Assembly (NCBI GenBank): GCA_934663655.1
Contig: CAKUKT010000010.1
Span: 1 to 21,199, forward strand
Direction of reading: 5' to 3'
Origin: an uncultured Victivallaceae bacterium
GTDB taxonomy: Bacteria; Verrucomicrobiota; Lentisphaeria; Victivallales; Victivallaceae
DNA length: 21,199 nt
Under the pieces are notes generated by a model. That model was not told where the DNA came from, did not search any database, and saw nothing but the letters and a program-made list of their open reading frames with translations. A program made the position numbers and the translations under genes. This document shows, one piece after another, positions 1-6,837 of the stretch. Each line of letters begins with the position of its first letter. The first letter of the stretch is position 1.

Positions 1-756
1 GGCGACCGGCATCGGTCCCGGCCAGGAGATCTGAGCGGCATCGGGCGCCAGTCCGCAACGGGTGCGGATAATGTTCGCCACCCGGCTGCCGTTGTCGGGA
101 ATGACCAACAGATATCCCGGACTGGAGAGCGGTCCGGTGATGATGAGCTTAGTGTCGCCGTCGAGCGCGGCGACAATTTCGTCGAGAGAGTTCTGCAGTT
201 GCGCCTGAAGAATGCGATCGATGGTCTGCGGCAGCTCATTCAGAGCCGGATTGGGCTGGGTTTTGCAGATTTCCGTGAAAAGTTTCAGAAAACTTCTGCA
301 CCGGGTATTGTCACTGGTCGCCAATATGGTGGATTCCGGTAACGCGTTTATTTCCGGGAATTGCTGGTTATCCGTGGGGACGATGCTCAGCAGTCCCGGC
401 ACTTCCCGCTGTCCGGTATAGAGGAACCATTTGAGCTGCCATACTCCGGAATCCAGCTGGTAAGAACTGAGTCCCTGGGCTTTGATCGCGCCGAGGTTGA
501 GAACTTCTGCCGCTGCCCGGGGGTCGAATTGAATCCGTTCGAGTTCCGGGGCAAAAACATCGAAGGTCAGATCGAAGAAACGGGAGGTCAGCCGGTTGCA
601 CTCCCGGGTATTGGAGTAGCTGAGATAGTCGCCGCCGAGATCGAGATGGGAGAGCGTCCGTTCATATCTAATCCTGCCTTCGGAATCAGCGGTAGCACAG
701 GAAGAGAGCACAATCAGCGCGGCGGCCGCCGCCGGAAGCAGGAACCATTTTTTCAT
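1..756 (-). CDS. Putative lipoprotein of unknown function, 3' end cut off by the window edge
   Basis: An open frame runs from an ATG at 756 to base 1 with no stop, giving 252 residues of a longer protein. The start is set by an AGGAG Shine-Dalgarno seven bases upstream. The N-terminus is a lipoprotein signal: two Lys, an Ala/Leu-rich core at about residues 4-17, and the lipobox Leu-Ser-Ser-Cys with Cys20 as the lipidation site. Residue +2 is Ala, which in proteobacterial rules would favour outer-membrane sorting. The remainder looks globular and soluble. It contains a hydrophobic strand followed by ITGPLSSPGYLLVIPD near residues 211-226, but I do not recognise a family. It lies 147 bp downstream of the thioredoxin-like gene on the same strand, so co-transcription is possible. 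I see no convincing promoter in the gap. Existence is quite sure; function is unknown. Confidence 0.8.
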   Translation of the reverse strand, partial: MKKWFLLPAAAAALIVLSSCATADSEGRIRYERTLSHLDLGGDYLSYSNTRECNRLTSRFFDLTFDVFAPELERIQFDPRAAAEVLNLGAIKAQGLSSYQLDSGVWQLKWFLYTGQREVPGLLSIVPTDNQQFPEINALPESTILATSDNTRCRSFLKLFTEICKTQPNPALNELPQTIDRILQAQLQNSLDEIVAALDGDTKLIITGPLSSPGYLLVIPDNGSRVANIIRTRCGLAPDAAQISWPGPMPVA

Positions 757-903
757 CGATTTTCTCCTTTCATGTTATGGAGCGGGAAAAAACGTTTATC
801 TGAAATTTGCCGAACCGCAACTTTTCGGTTATTTCAGTTGAGATCAAAACGCGATTTCCTATGAACGAGATTTTTTCATCGACCGCGCCGTTGCTGCGGA
901 AGA

Positions 904-2052
904 TTATTTCTGCATTTCTCCGGCAAGTTTGAGTGCTTCCCGGTAGAAGTCCGCGCGTTGTTCCGAATCGGCGATGGCGGCGGTGCTGCCGTCCCGTTTC
1001 CACAGCGCGGTGGCTTCATCTTGGGCGTTGATCGCCGCCGGAAGGTCGCCGAGCCGGTAATAGAGCAGGGCGCGGCTGGATGCGAGGGAGGCGCGGATGG
1101 CAGCGGTTGCCTGAATGGGGTTATCGACGAGCGACTTCTCCGCGGCGGCCTGAAGTTCGACGGCGCCGCGCAGCGCGTCGGTGCTCAGCGGGAAGCTGTT
1201 GAGCAGCGTCCAGATCATCGTCTGACGGGCGGGCAGCGAGGTGATGTTTTCGGAGAAGCGCTTGATGGTGGGCGCCAGTTCGGTTTCGAGCTTCGGGTAG
1301 CGGCTGATGAGATCCAGCGCCGAGAAGTAGAGCCGGGCGAGTTGCGGCGCCTCGGCGAGCTGGGAAAAGATCAGGCTCCAGGCTTCGGAAATCTGTTCGG
1401 AGTTTTCCAGCATGAACAGTCGGATGCGAAGCGCCGCCGCGTTGCCGGGATCAAGCTCGAAAATCCGTTCGGCGGTCATTCGGATCCGGCGGTCGCTGGT
1501 ATCCCGGAGCAGCTGCATCATTTCGTCGAGCAGTCGGGAAATCTCCTTCTGTTTGGAGGCATCGAAGTTGCCGGTGTAATAGTTTTCCAGCATCTCCGGC
1601 AGATCTACGGCTTCGCCGCACCAGATGATCCTGCCGGTCGGAGAGAGCACGAAAGCCATCGGGTAGAGCATGCTTCCGGACATGTAACGGGCGGTCAGCT
1701 GACGCTCGGTGTCAACTCCATAGGAGATTGAAGAAATCGGGCGTTCCTTGATGGCCGCGGCGACATCGCTCTCGGGTTCGGGAGATATCACCGCGATCCG
1801 CAGCCGGTCGCCGGAACCGCGCGACAGCTCCTCGAGCATATCCAGTGCCCGGGCGCTGCCGGAGTTGCGGTGGAGAAAGAAGATCACCGCGGTGAGCGGG
1901 GTGCGCACCGTCTCATCTTCGGTGGTAACCATCAGTGGAGGCGCGCCGCGGAGCCATTTCACCGGTTCGAGCGGTACCGCCTGATCTCCGGGACGAAGTG
2001 CGAACAGCGGCAGCGACAGCACCGCCGCGAGAATTGTGTAGAGAATTTTCAT
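904..2052 (-). CDS. Exported thioredoxin-fold protein lacking CxxC, with helical C-terminal region
   Basis: A 382-residue protein. I chose the ATG at 2052 because it gives a clean signal peptide (MKILYTILAAVLSLPLFA, cleavage probably before LRPGD) and has AAAGG about 11 bases upstream. A GTG at 2109 would add 19 residues and bury the signal. Residues about 20-165 look like a TlpA/AhpC-type thioredoxin fold: a strand ending in VIFFLHRNSG where the redox CxxC would sit, and the cis-Pro loop in LYPMAFVLSPTG. The CxxC is absent, and the only cysteine in this domain is in IIWCGEA, so disulphide exchange is unlikely. Residues about 180-382 are helix-rich and resemble TPR-like repeats (for example AERIFELDPGNAAALRIRL). 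A role as a periplasmic binding or scaffolding protein is inference. It is followed by the lipoprotein gene and preceded by the tandem-repeat intergenic region. Confidence 0.75.
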   Translation of the reverse strand: MKILYTILAAVLSLPLFALRPGDQAVPLEPVKWLRGAPPLMVTTEDETVRTPLTAVIFFLHRNSGSARALDMLEELSRGSGDRLRIAVISPEPESDVAAAIKERPISSISYGVDTERQLTARYMSGSMLYPMAFVLSPTGRIIWCGEAVDLPEMLENYYTGNFDASKQKEISRLLDEMMQLLRDTSDRRIRMTAERIFELDPGNAAALRIRLFMLENSEQISEAWSLIFSQLAEAPQLARLYFSALDLISRYPKLETELAPTIKRFSENITSLPARQTMIWTLLNSFPLSTDALRGAVELQAAAEKSLVDNPIQATAAIRASLASSRALLYYRLGDLPAAINAQDEATALWKRDGSTAAIADSEQRADFYREALKLAGEMQK

Positions 2053-2129
2053 CACGTGGCAAGCCTTTCTGAAACCATTTCCGGGGAGGCGCATCATCAG
2101 GATGAACACTCATCGCCTGCCGCTTGCGC

Positions 2130-2159
2130 GTTTAACTCCGGAGAACAGCGGTTTTACAA
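2130..2159 (-). promoter_or_regulatory. Weak candidate promoter for the thioredoxin-like gene
   Basis: On the minus strand TTGTAA (2159-2154) is followed after 18 bp by TTAAAC (2135-2130). Both boxes are poor matches to sigma70 consensus. It is the best candidate in the 138 bp between the tandem repeat and the start at 2052, where I see nothing else. Confidence 0.25.
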
Positions 2160-2190
2160 TTTCTCCCTGCGGTTCACATTCCGCACCGTA

Positions 2191-2420
2191 CCCGGCGCGT
2201 CGGATGAGCGCAGTTTCACTCTCCGCCCAACCCGTGGCCCGGCGCGTCGGATGAGCGCAGTTTCACTCTCCGCCCCCCCGTGGCCCGGCGCGTCGGATGA
2301 GCGTTGATCAACTCTTCGCCCCCCCGTGGCCCGGCGCGTCGGATGAGCGTTGATCAACTCTTCGCCCCCCCGTGGCCCGGCGAGTCGGATGAGCGCAGTT
2401 TCACTCTTCGCCCAACCCAC
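2191..2420. repeat. 46-bp intergenic tandem repeat, five units with two exchangeable inner modules
   Basis: Five head-to-tail units start at 2191, 2238, 2284, 2330 and 2376 (periods 47, 46, 46, 46). The constant part is CCCGGCGCGTCGGATGAGCG, followed by a variable core, then CTCYTCGCCC and CCCGTGG. Units 1, 2 and 5 carry the core CAGTTTCACT; units 3 and 4 carry TTGATCAACT, which contains the palindrome TTGATCAA. Unit 5 has GAG for GCG and ends in CCCAACCC like unit 1. The period is not a multiple of three, so reading frames through it shift, and it is not a coding repeat. It begins about 46 bp past the stop of the minus-strand membrane-protein gene and ends 138 bp before the next minus-strand gene, so it is probably transcribed. 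Function unknown. Confidence 0.9.
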
Positions 2421-2465
2421 CGTTCAAACGCAGCCTCGGCATACCACTCCGGGAGCAGTCGGCGA

Positions 2466-2867
2466 TTATTTCCGGTCGGGTACGAGCTCCAGTTCCGGAA
2501 AATCGGCTTCAGGATCGGGGAGATGAATCGGTGTCGAAGACGCGGGCGGCGGACCGAACTGCGGCTGCTTCTGCTCCACGTCAACCGGCGTCGGAATCGG
2601 CTCCTCCACCACATCGAAATCACCGGTCATTTCCGCCCGTTTGAGGTCGAGACCTTCCAGCTGGAGACGGATCGAACGCCGTTGCTCAATCAGCAGCTCG
2701 GTGGCGGTGGTCTGCTGCTTTTTCAGCATCGCAATCAAACCGAGCAGATGGGTATCCAGTTCACGACGATATTGTTGAAAACGCGCGTAGAACCGGGAAA
2801 CCAGTCCCACCAGTACCAGCAAAACAATACAATTGATGATCAATACAATCAACATTGACAGATGCAC
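2466..2867 (-). CDS. Small single-pass membrane protein with coiled coil and Pro/acidic tail
   Basis: A 133-residue protein. The GTG at 2867 is preferred because GGGAGG lies eight bases upstream. The upstream ATG at 2903 has no such site and lies within the inferred leader. An internal ATG at 2855 has poorer spacing. Residues about 5-25 form one hydrophobic helix (LIVLIINCIVLLVLVGLV). It is followed by a basic, heptad-like helix at about 26-80 (RFYARFQQYRRELDTHL, LLIEQRRSIRLQLEGLDL) and a Pro-, Glu- and Gln-rich tail ending in PELELVPDRK. The topology is probably N-out with a cytoplasmic coiled coil. It resembles small scaffold or cell-envelope proteins in general layout only; I recognise no family. 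A near-consensus promoter indicates monocistronic or lead-gene expression. Confidence 0.75.
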   Translation of the reverse strand: MHLSMLIVLIINCIVLLVLVGLVSRFYARFQQYRRELDTHLLGLIAMLKKQQTTATELLIEQRRSIRLQLEGLDLKRAEMTGDFDVVEEPIPTPVDVEQKQPQFGPPPASSTPIHLPDPEADFPELELVPDRK

Positions 2868-2875
2868 GGCTTGAT

Positions 2876-2881
2876 CCTCCC
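2876..2881 (-). promoter_or_regulatory. Shine-Dalgarno site that decides a GTG start
   Basis: GGGAGG on the minus strand sits eight bases before the GTG at 2867 and supports this start over the ATG at 2903. Confidence 0.7.
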
Positions 2882-2903
2882 TGAAAAGAGCCGATGAAAT
2901 CAT

Positions 2904-2922
2904 ACCTTGCCATAAACAAGGT
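2904..2922. promoter_or_regulatory. Inverted repeat at the predicted transcript start
   Basis: ACCTTG and CAAGGT (2904-2909 and 2917-2922) form a perfect 6-bp inverted repeat with a 7-bp centre. It overlaps the expected +1 region of the minus-strand promoter at 2927-2955. It could be a repressor operator or a 5' hairpin; no regulator is known. Confidence 0.35.
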
Positions 2923-2926
2923 AAAT

Positions 2927-2955
2927 AATATATCGCCTGAGGGGGAGTTTGTCAA
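2927..2955 (-). promoter_or_regulatory. Sigma70-type promoter for the small membrane protein
   Basis: A perfect -35 TTGACA (2955-2950), a 17-bp spacer and -10 TATATT (2932-2927) lie on the minus strand. The start of transcription is expected near 2920, giving a leader of roughly 53 nt before the GTG at 2867. This is one of the strongest promoter matches in the window. Confidence 0.8.
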
Positions 2956-3041
2956 CTTGACCGGGAAACGTTCAACGGTGCGGCCCCGCTGCTGTCAAGC
3001 GCCGGCGTTTGAGACGGTAAAGAGGAACATCGATAACCTGA

Positions 3042-3066
3042 AATTATTATATTTGTAAAAATAATT
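3042..3066. promoter_or_regulatory. Candidate LysR-type operator (A/T-rich inverted repeat)
   Basis: AATTATT (3042-3048) and AATAATT (3060-3066) are exact 7-bp inverted arms separated by 11 bp, in an A/T island within GC-rich DNA. It ends four bases before the -35 box of the LysR promoter. The position and T-N11-A-like geometry fit autoregulation by the adjacent LysR protein. That is inference from family behaviour. Confidence 0.5.
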
Positions 3067-3069
3067 CAT

Positions 3070-3098
3070 TTGAGTAATAGCGGTGATGGGGATATATT
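3070..3098 (+). promoter_or_regulatory. Promoter of the LysR-hydrolase-MFS operon
   Basis: TTGAGT (3070-3075), a 17-bp spacer and TATATT (3093-3098). Transcription is expected to start near 3105, where an in-frame ATG happens to lie. The main start at 3189 would then have a leader of about 84 nt. Confidence 0.7.
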
Positions 3099-3188
3099 CT
3101 GTGTATGGCAGTTCAAAAGCCGGATCCTCTGCGGCGGCGTTTGCGGGAGGCTGACGGTTCGGGTATACACGATGGAGTTCACGTCCAG

Positions 3189-4091
3189 ATGACCAGTTCG
3201 ATCCGGGTTGAATATTTTCTTGCGGTTGCCGCCTGCCGCAACTTCACCGCGGCCGCCCGGATGTTGCACATTACCCAGCCGGCGTTGAGCAAGCAGATCA
3301 AAGTTCTGGAAGCGGAGCTGGGTTGTGAATTGTTCATTCGGGACGGAGGCGGGGTGAGGTTGACGGAGGCGGGGGAGTTTCTCTGCGGCCGGGCGAAACC
3401 GCTGATTTCCGGTCTGAACAACCTGCCGGCTGAGATGGACGCCTTTCTGCGCCGGGACAGCGGCTTACTGCGGATCGGCTGCGGCGCCCAGTCGGGGCGG
3501 ATGCTGATCCCTGGGGTCGTGGTGGAGTTGCTCCGGCGACATCCCGGGATTCGGCCGCGGATTGTTGAGCGCGGGGTGGATGCGTCGGTGGCGGCGCTGC
3601 TGAACGGGGAACTGGATGTGGTGTTCGCTTCCCGGCACGAACTGGATGCGCGGTTGCGTTTCACGGAGATGTTCCGGTCGCCGATGATCCTGATCTTTTC
3701 GGAAAAATCCTCACTGGCACGATTGCGGAGAATTACTTCCTCTTCACTCCGGGGAGAGCGGTTGGTGACCTATGTCGAGGGCTCTCCACTTCGGAAGCTG
3801 CTCGACCGGGTGCCGGAGTTGAATGAATCTCCGGTGTTGCTTTCGGCCTACAACACTGAATCTCTGATAAATTATGTGCGTCTCAATCTCGGTTTCACGA
3901 TTGTGCCGGAATATCTTTTCGAGTTAAGTGTGGGAACTGGAATCCAGCGCGGCGGGATCGATTTCGGGTTGGAGCTGGAGATCGGTTTTATTGAGGAAGC
4001 GGCGCGCGCCACCTCGCCGCTGGTCAGGCTGCTGATGGAGACGGCGCGCGATTATTTTGAATCCCGTTATGCATCAGGAGGGAAATCATGA
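3189..4091 (+). CDS. LysR-family transcriptional regulator
   Basis: A 300-residue protein, the usual LTTR length. The ATG at 3189 puts the winged helix-turn-helix at residues about 3-60, with the family pattern VEYFLAVAACRNFTAAARML then ITQPALSKQIKVLEAELG and LFIRDGGGVRLTEAGE. The rest (about 90-295) is the periplasmic-binding-protein-like effector domain, including a LRIGCGAQSGRML strand-loop. An in-frame ATG at 3105 would add 28 residues and would be leaderless at the predicted +1. The 3189 start matches the family better, although its GGAG is 11 bases away. The stop overlaps the next start (ATGA at 4088-4091), so the regulator is translationally coupled to the hydrolase it probably controls. 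The inducing ligand is not evident from sequence. The gene is likely autoregulated through the inverted repeat at 3042-3066. Confidence 0.92.
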   Translation: MTSSIRVEYFLAVAACRNFTAAARMLHITQPALSKQIKVLEAELGCELFIRDGGGVRLTEAGEFLCGRAKPLISGLNNLPAEMDAFLRRDSGLLRIGCGAQSGRMLIPGVVVELLRRHPGIRPRIVERGVDASVAALLNGELDVVFASRHELDARLRFTEMFRSPMILIFSEKSSLARLRRITSSSLRGERLVTYVEGSPLRKLLDRVPELNESPVLLSAYNTESLINYVRLNLGFTIVPEYLFELSVGTGIQRGGIDFGLELEIGFIEEAARATSPLVRLLMETARDYFESRYASGGKS

Positions 4092-5377
4092 TCCGTTTTG
4101 AACGCGATCCCGCCGCTTTTGCCAGGCAACGGGCAGCACTGGTTCCGGGTGTTTGCGAGGAGTACCGCCGACTTGAGGAAAACGCGGTGAAGGCGCTGGC
4201 AACCGCCGGATTCGAACGTCATGAATACGGCCGGCGAATGTTGCGGATTTTTGAACGCAACACTCCGGAATGGCTTGAGGAGATTGCGGCGGCGGCGGCG
4301 GTGTTCGGCGCGGATCCGGAGGATTATCTTGCGGTGATCGGGGTACGTGATACATCGCCGATACTGGAGTGCACCAGCTGGGTGGTGATGCCGGATTCCG
4401 CGGCCCGGGGGCGGATGTTGTTGCACAAGAATCGAGATTCCAACAGCCGGCAGCTCCAGGCGTGGGTCATCCGGGAGACGCCGGGGCGGCGCAAGTGGTG
4501 CGGAGTGGTCGAAGCGCCGGATGCATTGCCGCTCAGCGGCATGAACGCCGACGGAGTTGCCGGGGTGATGAATTGTGGAGAACTGTGCACCGAGCGAAGC
4601 GCGATCGGCCTCTCTTCGCGGGCGTTGCTGCGGGTGGTGCTGGAACGCTGCGGCAGCGCCCGGGAGGCGGTGGAACTGATCGTCGAAACGGTTAAATCGG
4701 GTCTGTACGCGCACGGTAAATCGGGATCGATCTTCATGTTTGCCGACGGGAAAGCTGCCTTTGTAGTTGAATGTACCGCGGCCCACGCGGTCTGGGGGGA
4801 GGTGCCTTTCGGGATCGAGGTCAGGTCCAACAGCTGGCATCTTCCCGGGCTGCACATCTATTCTCGTCCGTGGGTATCGGAGGCGATTACCGCGTCGAGT
4901 TTCAACCGGCGCTGCCGGGCGTTGCGGGAGCTGCAGCTGCGGGCGCCGCATATCACCATTGCCGACAGCCGGGCGCTGGCCAGGGAACAGCGTCCGCTGC
5001 CGGAACTGCCGGGAACGGCGATCTGTGCCGAGGTCACGAAGTTCGGGGTAACATTTGAACTTGACGGCCGGGCGAGTTTCGCTTCGGTGATGTGCGGAGC
5101 TCCCGAATGTGCGCCGGCCGTGCCGCTGTCGCCGTTTTCCAGCGGGGTTCCGGATGCGTTTGCGGACGGGACGTTTAGCCGGGAGTCTTTCTCGCTGCGT
5201 GCCCGGAAGCTGCGTCTGCGTTCGCTGGAGGAGGTCGAGACGGCGCGGGATGCGGAGATGGCGGCGGCGGTCGCCGCCGGAGACTCCGGACGCGCGGACA
5301 GGGTGTCGGAAGCCGGCGCCGCCGCCGCTATCCGGGAGATGAACGATCTGGATAATTTCGTCGGGATGGAAGAATGA
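4088..5377 (+). CDS. C45-type Ntn acyltransferase/hydrolase (penicillin acyltransferase-like)
   Basis: A 429-residue protein starting at an ATG that overlaps the LysR stop, with AGGAGG just upstream. It resembles the acyl-coenzyme A:6-aminopenicillanate acyltransferase / carcinine hydrolase family (peptidase C45). These proenzymes self-cleave before a Cys that becomes the N-terminal nucleophile. The expected site is PILECTSWVV with Cys95, preceded by an N-terminal prodomain of about 94 residues. It is followed by MLLHKNRDSN with Asn115 and Asp117, matching the family's GxNxD region after the nucleophile. Glu instead of Gly precedes the Cys. There is no signal peptide, so it should act in the cytoplasm. 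Substrates in the family are acyl-amines, N-acyl peptides or beta-lactam precursors; the actual substrate here is unknown. The MFS gene immediately downstream suggests the substrate or product is transported. A C69-type dipeptidase is a less likely alternative. Confidence 0.8.
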   Translation: MIRFERDPAAFARQRAALVPGVCEEYRRLEENAVKALATAGFERHEYGRRMLRIFERNTPEWLEEIAAAAAVFGADPEDYLAVIGVRDTSPILECTSWVVMPDSAARGRMLLHKNRDSNSRQLQAWVIRETPGRRKWCGVVEAPDALPLSGMNADGVAGVMNCGELCTERSAIGLSSRALLRVVLERCGSAREAVELIVETVKSGLYAHGKSGSIFMFADGKAAFVVECTAAHAVWGEVPFGIEVRSNSWHLPGLHIYSRPWVSEAITASSFNRRCRALRELQLRAPHITIADSRALAREQRPLPELPGTAICAEVTKFGVTFELDGRASFASVMCGAPECAPAVPLSPFSSGVPDAFADGTFSRESFSLRARKLRLRSLEEVETARDAEMAAAVAAGDSGRADRVSEAGAAAAIREMNDLDNFVGMEE

Positions 5378-6588
5378 ATCGTTCAGCGGCCTGGAAACGC
5401 AATCTTTTCTGGATCTGGCTGGCGCAGCTGTTGAGCTTTGCGGGGTTTTCATCGGCGCTGCCCTTTATTCCGCTCTACATCGGTCAGGTGTTCGGGATCG
5501 CCGACGAACGGGAACGCGGGATGTATGTGGCGGCCTTCTACTTTTTCGGGATGCTCAGTTTCTGTATTTCCGCGCCGTTGTGGGGGGCGCTCGGCGACCG
5601 CTACGGTCGGCGGTTGATGCTGTTACGTTCCTACTGGGTGTCGGCGTTTCTGTTTCCGGCGCTGATGCTGGCTCCCAACGTCTTCTGGTTGATTGGACTG
5701 CGTTTTCTGGTCTCCTCCTTTTCCGGCAGCACCAACGCCGCCCAGGCGCTGGTGGTCACCACCACTCCGGAAAAGAACCACGGTTTTGCACTCGGCATTC
5801 TCAGTTCGGCGATGTGGAGCGGCAATATGCTCGGTTATCTGCTCGGCGGCGCGGTGGTCGATCACTTCGGTTATACCTGCGCCTTTATCGGTTGCGGCGT
5901 CACCTATGCGTTGGGCGGGGCGGTGACATTGTTGTTTGTTCATGAACGTTTCGTACCGGTGGCGCGCCCGGCCGGTAAATGGCGTCCGCACCTGCCGCGT
6001 TATTCGTCGCTGGTGTGGGGGCTGCTGACGATCTTCTTCCTGATCGCGCTTGCCCGGCGTTTCGACGAACCCTTCATCGCATTGCAGGTGGAAGCGGTCG
6101 GCGGCGGCGAGCGGGCCGCCTGGTACACCGGAATAATCAGCGCATTTGCGGCGCTGGGCGGCATTCTGTCCGGCGCAACGATCGGTTATCTCTGCGACCG
6201 TTTTTCGCCGGACCGGGTGGCCAGGCCGTCGATTCTGCTGTGTGCACTGGCGATGCTCGGCCAGGGGTACGCCGCCAACCTCGGTATGCTCGGAGTGGCG
6301 CGGTTCCTGCTGTTTTTCGCCGCTGGTGGACTGGAACCGGTGTTCCTCTCCAAATTGTCGGCGTCGGTCGATGCCGGCGAACGCGGTGCGCTCTTCGGTC
6401 TGGCCGCGAGCATCCGGGTGATGGGGCTGCTTGCCGGTTCGGCACTCGGCGGAATGGTGGTGATGGCGGTTGGTATTCGCGGGATATTCGTCTCCGGAGC
6501 GCTCTGTTTTCTGCTGCTGTTGCCGGCGATGAAGGTGCTGGCGCCTTCCCGGAAACGGCGCGCGGTGATGTTGGGAGGGCGGATGTGA
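5374..6588 (+). CDS. MFS transporter, 12 transmembrane segments
   Basis: A 404-residue membrane protein whose ATG overlaps the hydrolase stop (ATGA at 5374-5377). It has about twelve hydrophobic helices. Between TM2 and TM3 is the MFS signature GALGDRYGRRLMLL (motif A). The repeat loop between TM8 and TM9 reads GYLCDRFSPDR, consistent with the two-fold MFS repeat. The N-terminal half (GFSSALPFIPLYI) is typical of drug or metabolite efflux MFS proteins, but direction and substrate cannot be read from sequence. Coupling to a LysR regulator and an acyl-amine hydrolase suggests uptake of an acylated substrate or export of a product. No obvious terminator follows; the next gene is convergent. Confidence 0.9.
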   Translation: MNRSAAWKRNLFWIWLAQLLSFAGFSSALPFIPLYIGQVFGIADERERGMYVAAFYFFGMLSFCISAPLWGALGDRYGRRLMLLRSYWVSAFLFPALMLAPNVFWLIGLRFLVSSFSGSTNAAQALVVTTTPEKNHGFALGILSSAMWSGNMLGYLLGGAVVDHFGYTCAFIGCGVTYALGGAVTLLFVHERFVPVARPAGKWRPHLPRYSSLVWGLLTIFFLIALARRFDEPFIALQVEAVGGGERAAWYTGIISAFAALGGILSGATIGYLCDRFSPDRVARPSILLCALAMLGQGYAANLGMLGVARFLLFFAAGGLEPVFLSKLSASVDAGERGALFGLAASIRVMGLLAGSALGGMVVMAVGIRGIFVSGALCFLLLLPAMKVLAPSRKRRAVMLGGRM

Positions 6589-6837
6589 GAAAAGTTTTCC
6601 GGAAGGTGTTTTCGTAACGAACCGTAATTTTACTATTATCCGGCTCGTGATCTTTTCCTCCATTCTGCCTGAGTTCCCACTGTCGGAATTGATTCCCCGG
6701 GAGGTGCGGCTTGGGGCTGGTTCAGAAACCGTACTGAAATTAACTTGCCCTGGGGTCCCCCATGGCAACCCTCGGCTTCTGCTGCTGTACCCTGAAAGAA
6801 CTGCCGGAAGTTGTCAACTACCGTTACCGCGGTTTGG
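6589..6837. other. Convergent intergenic stretch with clustered hairpins, no gene recognised
   Basis: These 249 bp lie between the MFS stop and the M24 stop. Three inverted repeats cluster together: GGAATTGATTCC (6685-6696), TTCAG/CTGAA (6721-6738, 8-nt loop), and TTGCC-TGGG/CCCA-GGCAA (6745-6768, one C/T mismatch). None is followed by a good T-run on either strand. No convincing promoter was found, although TATTAT near 6634 could be a -10 on the plus strand. It may hold terminator-like structures or a small RNA; I cannot assign it. Confidence 0.4.

Noticed and set aside
2154..2420. Minus-strand frame through the 46-bp repeats
   Set aside because: The period is not a multiple of three, so the frame changes in each unit. 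There is no start signal.
2191..2420. CRISPR array
   Set aside because: The repeated units are contiguous with no unique spacers, and no cas gene is present.
4067..5452. 461-residue minus-strand frame opposite the hydrolase
   Set aside because: It is antisense to a gene with overlapping operon junctions and is Arg/Pro-rich without recognisable domains.
6660..6720. Cobalamin-riboswitch-like look of CCACTGT and CGGGAGG
   Set aside because: There is no B12-box sequence and no downstream gene on that strand; the resemblance is superficial.
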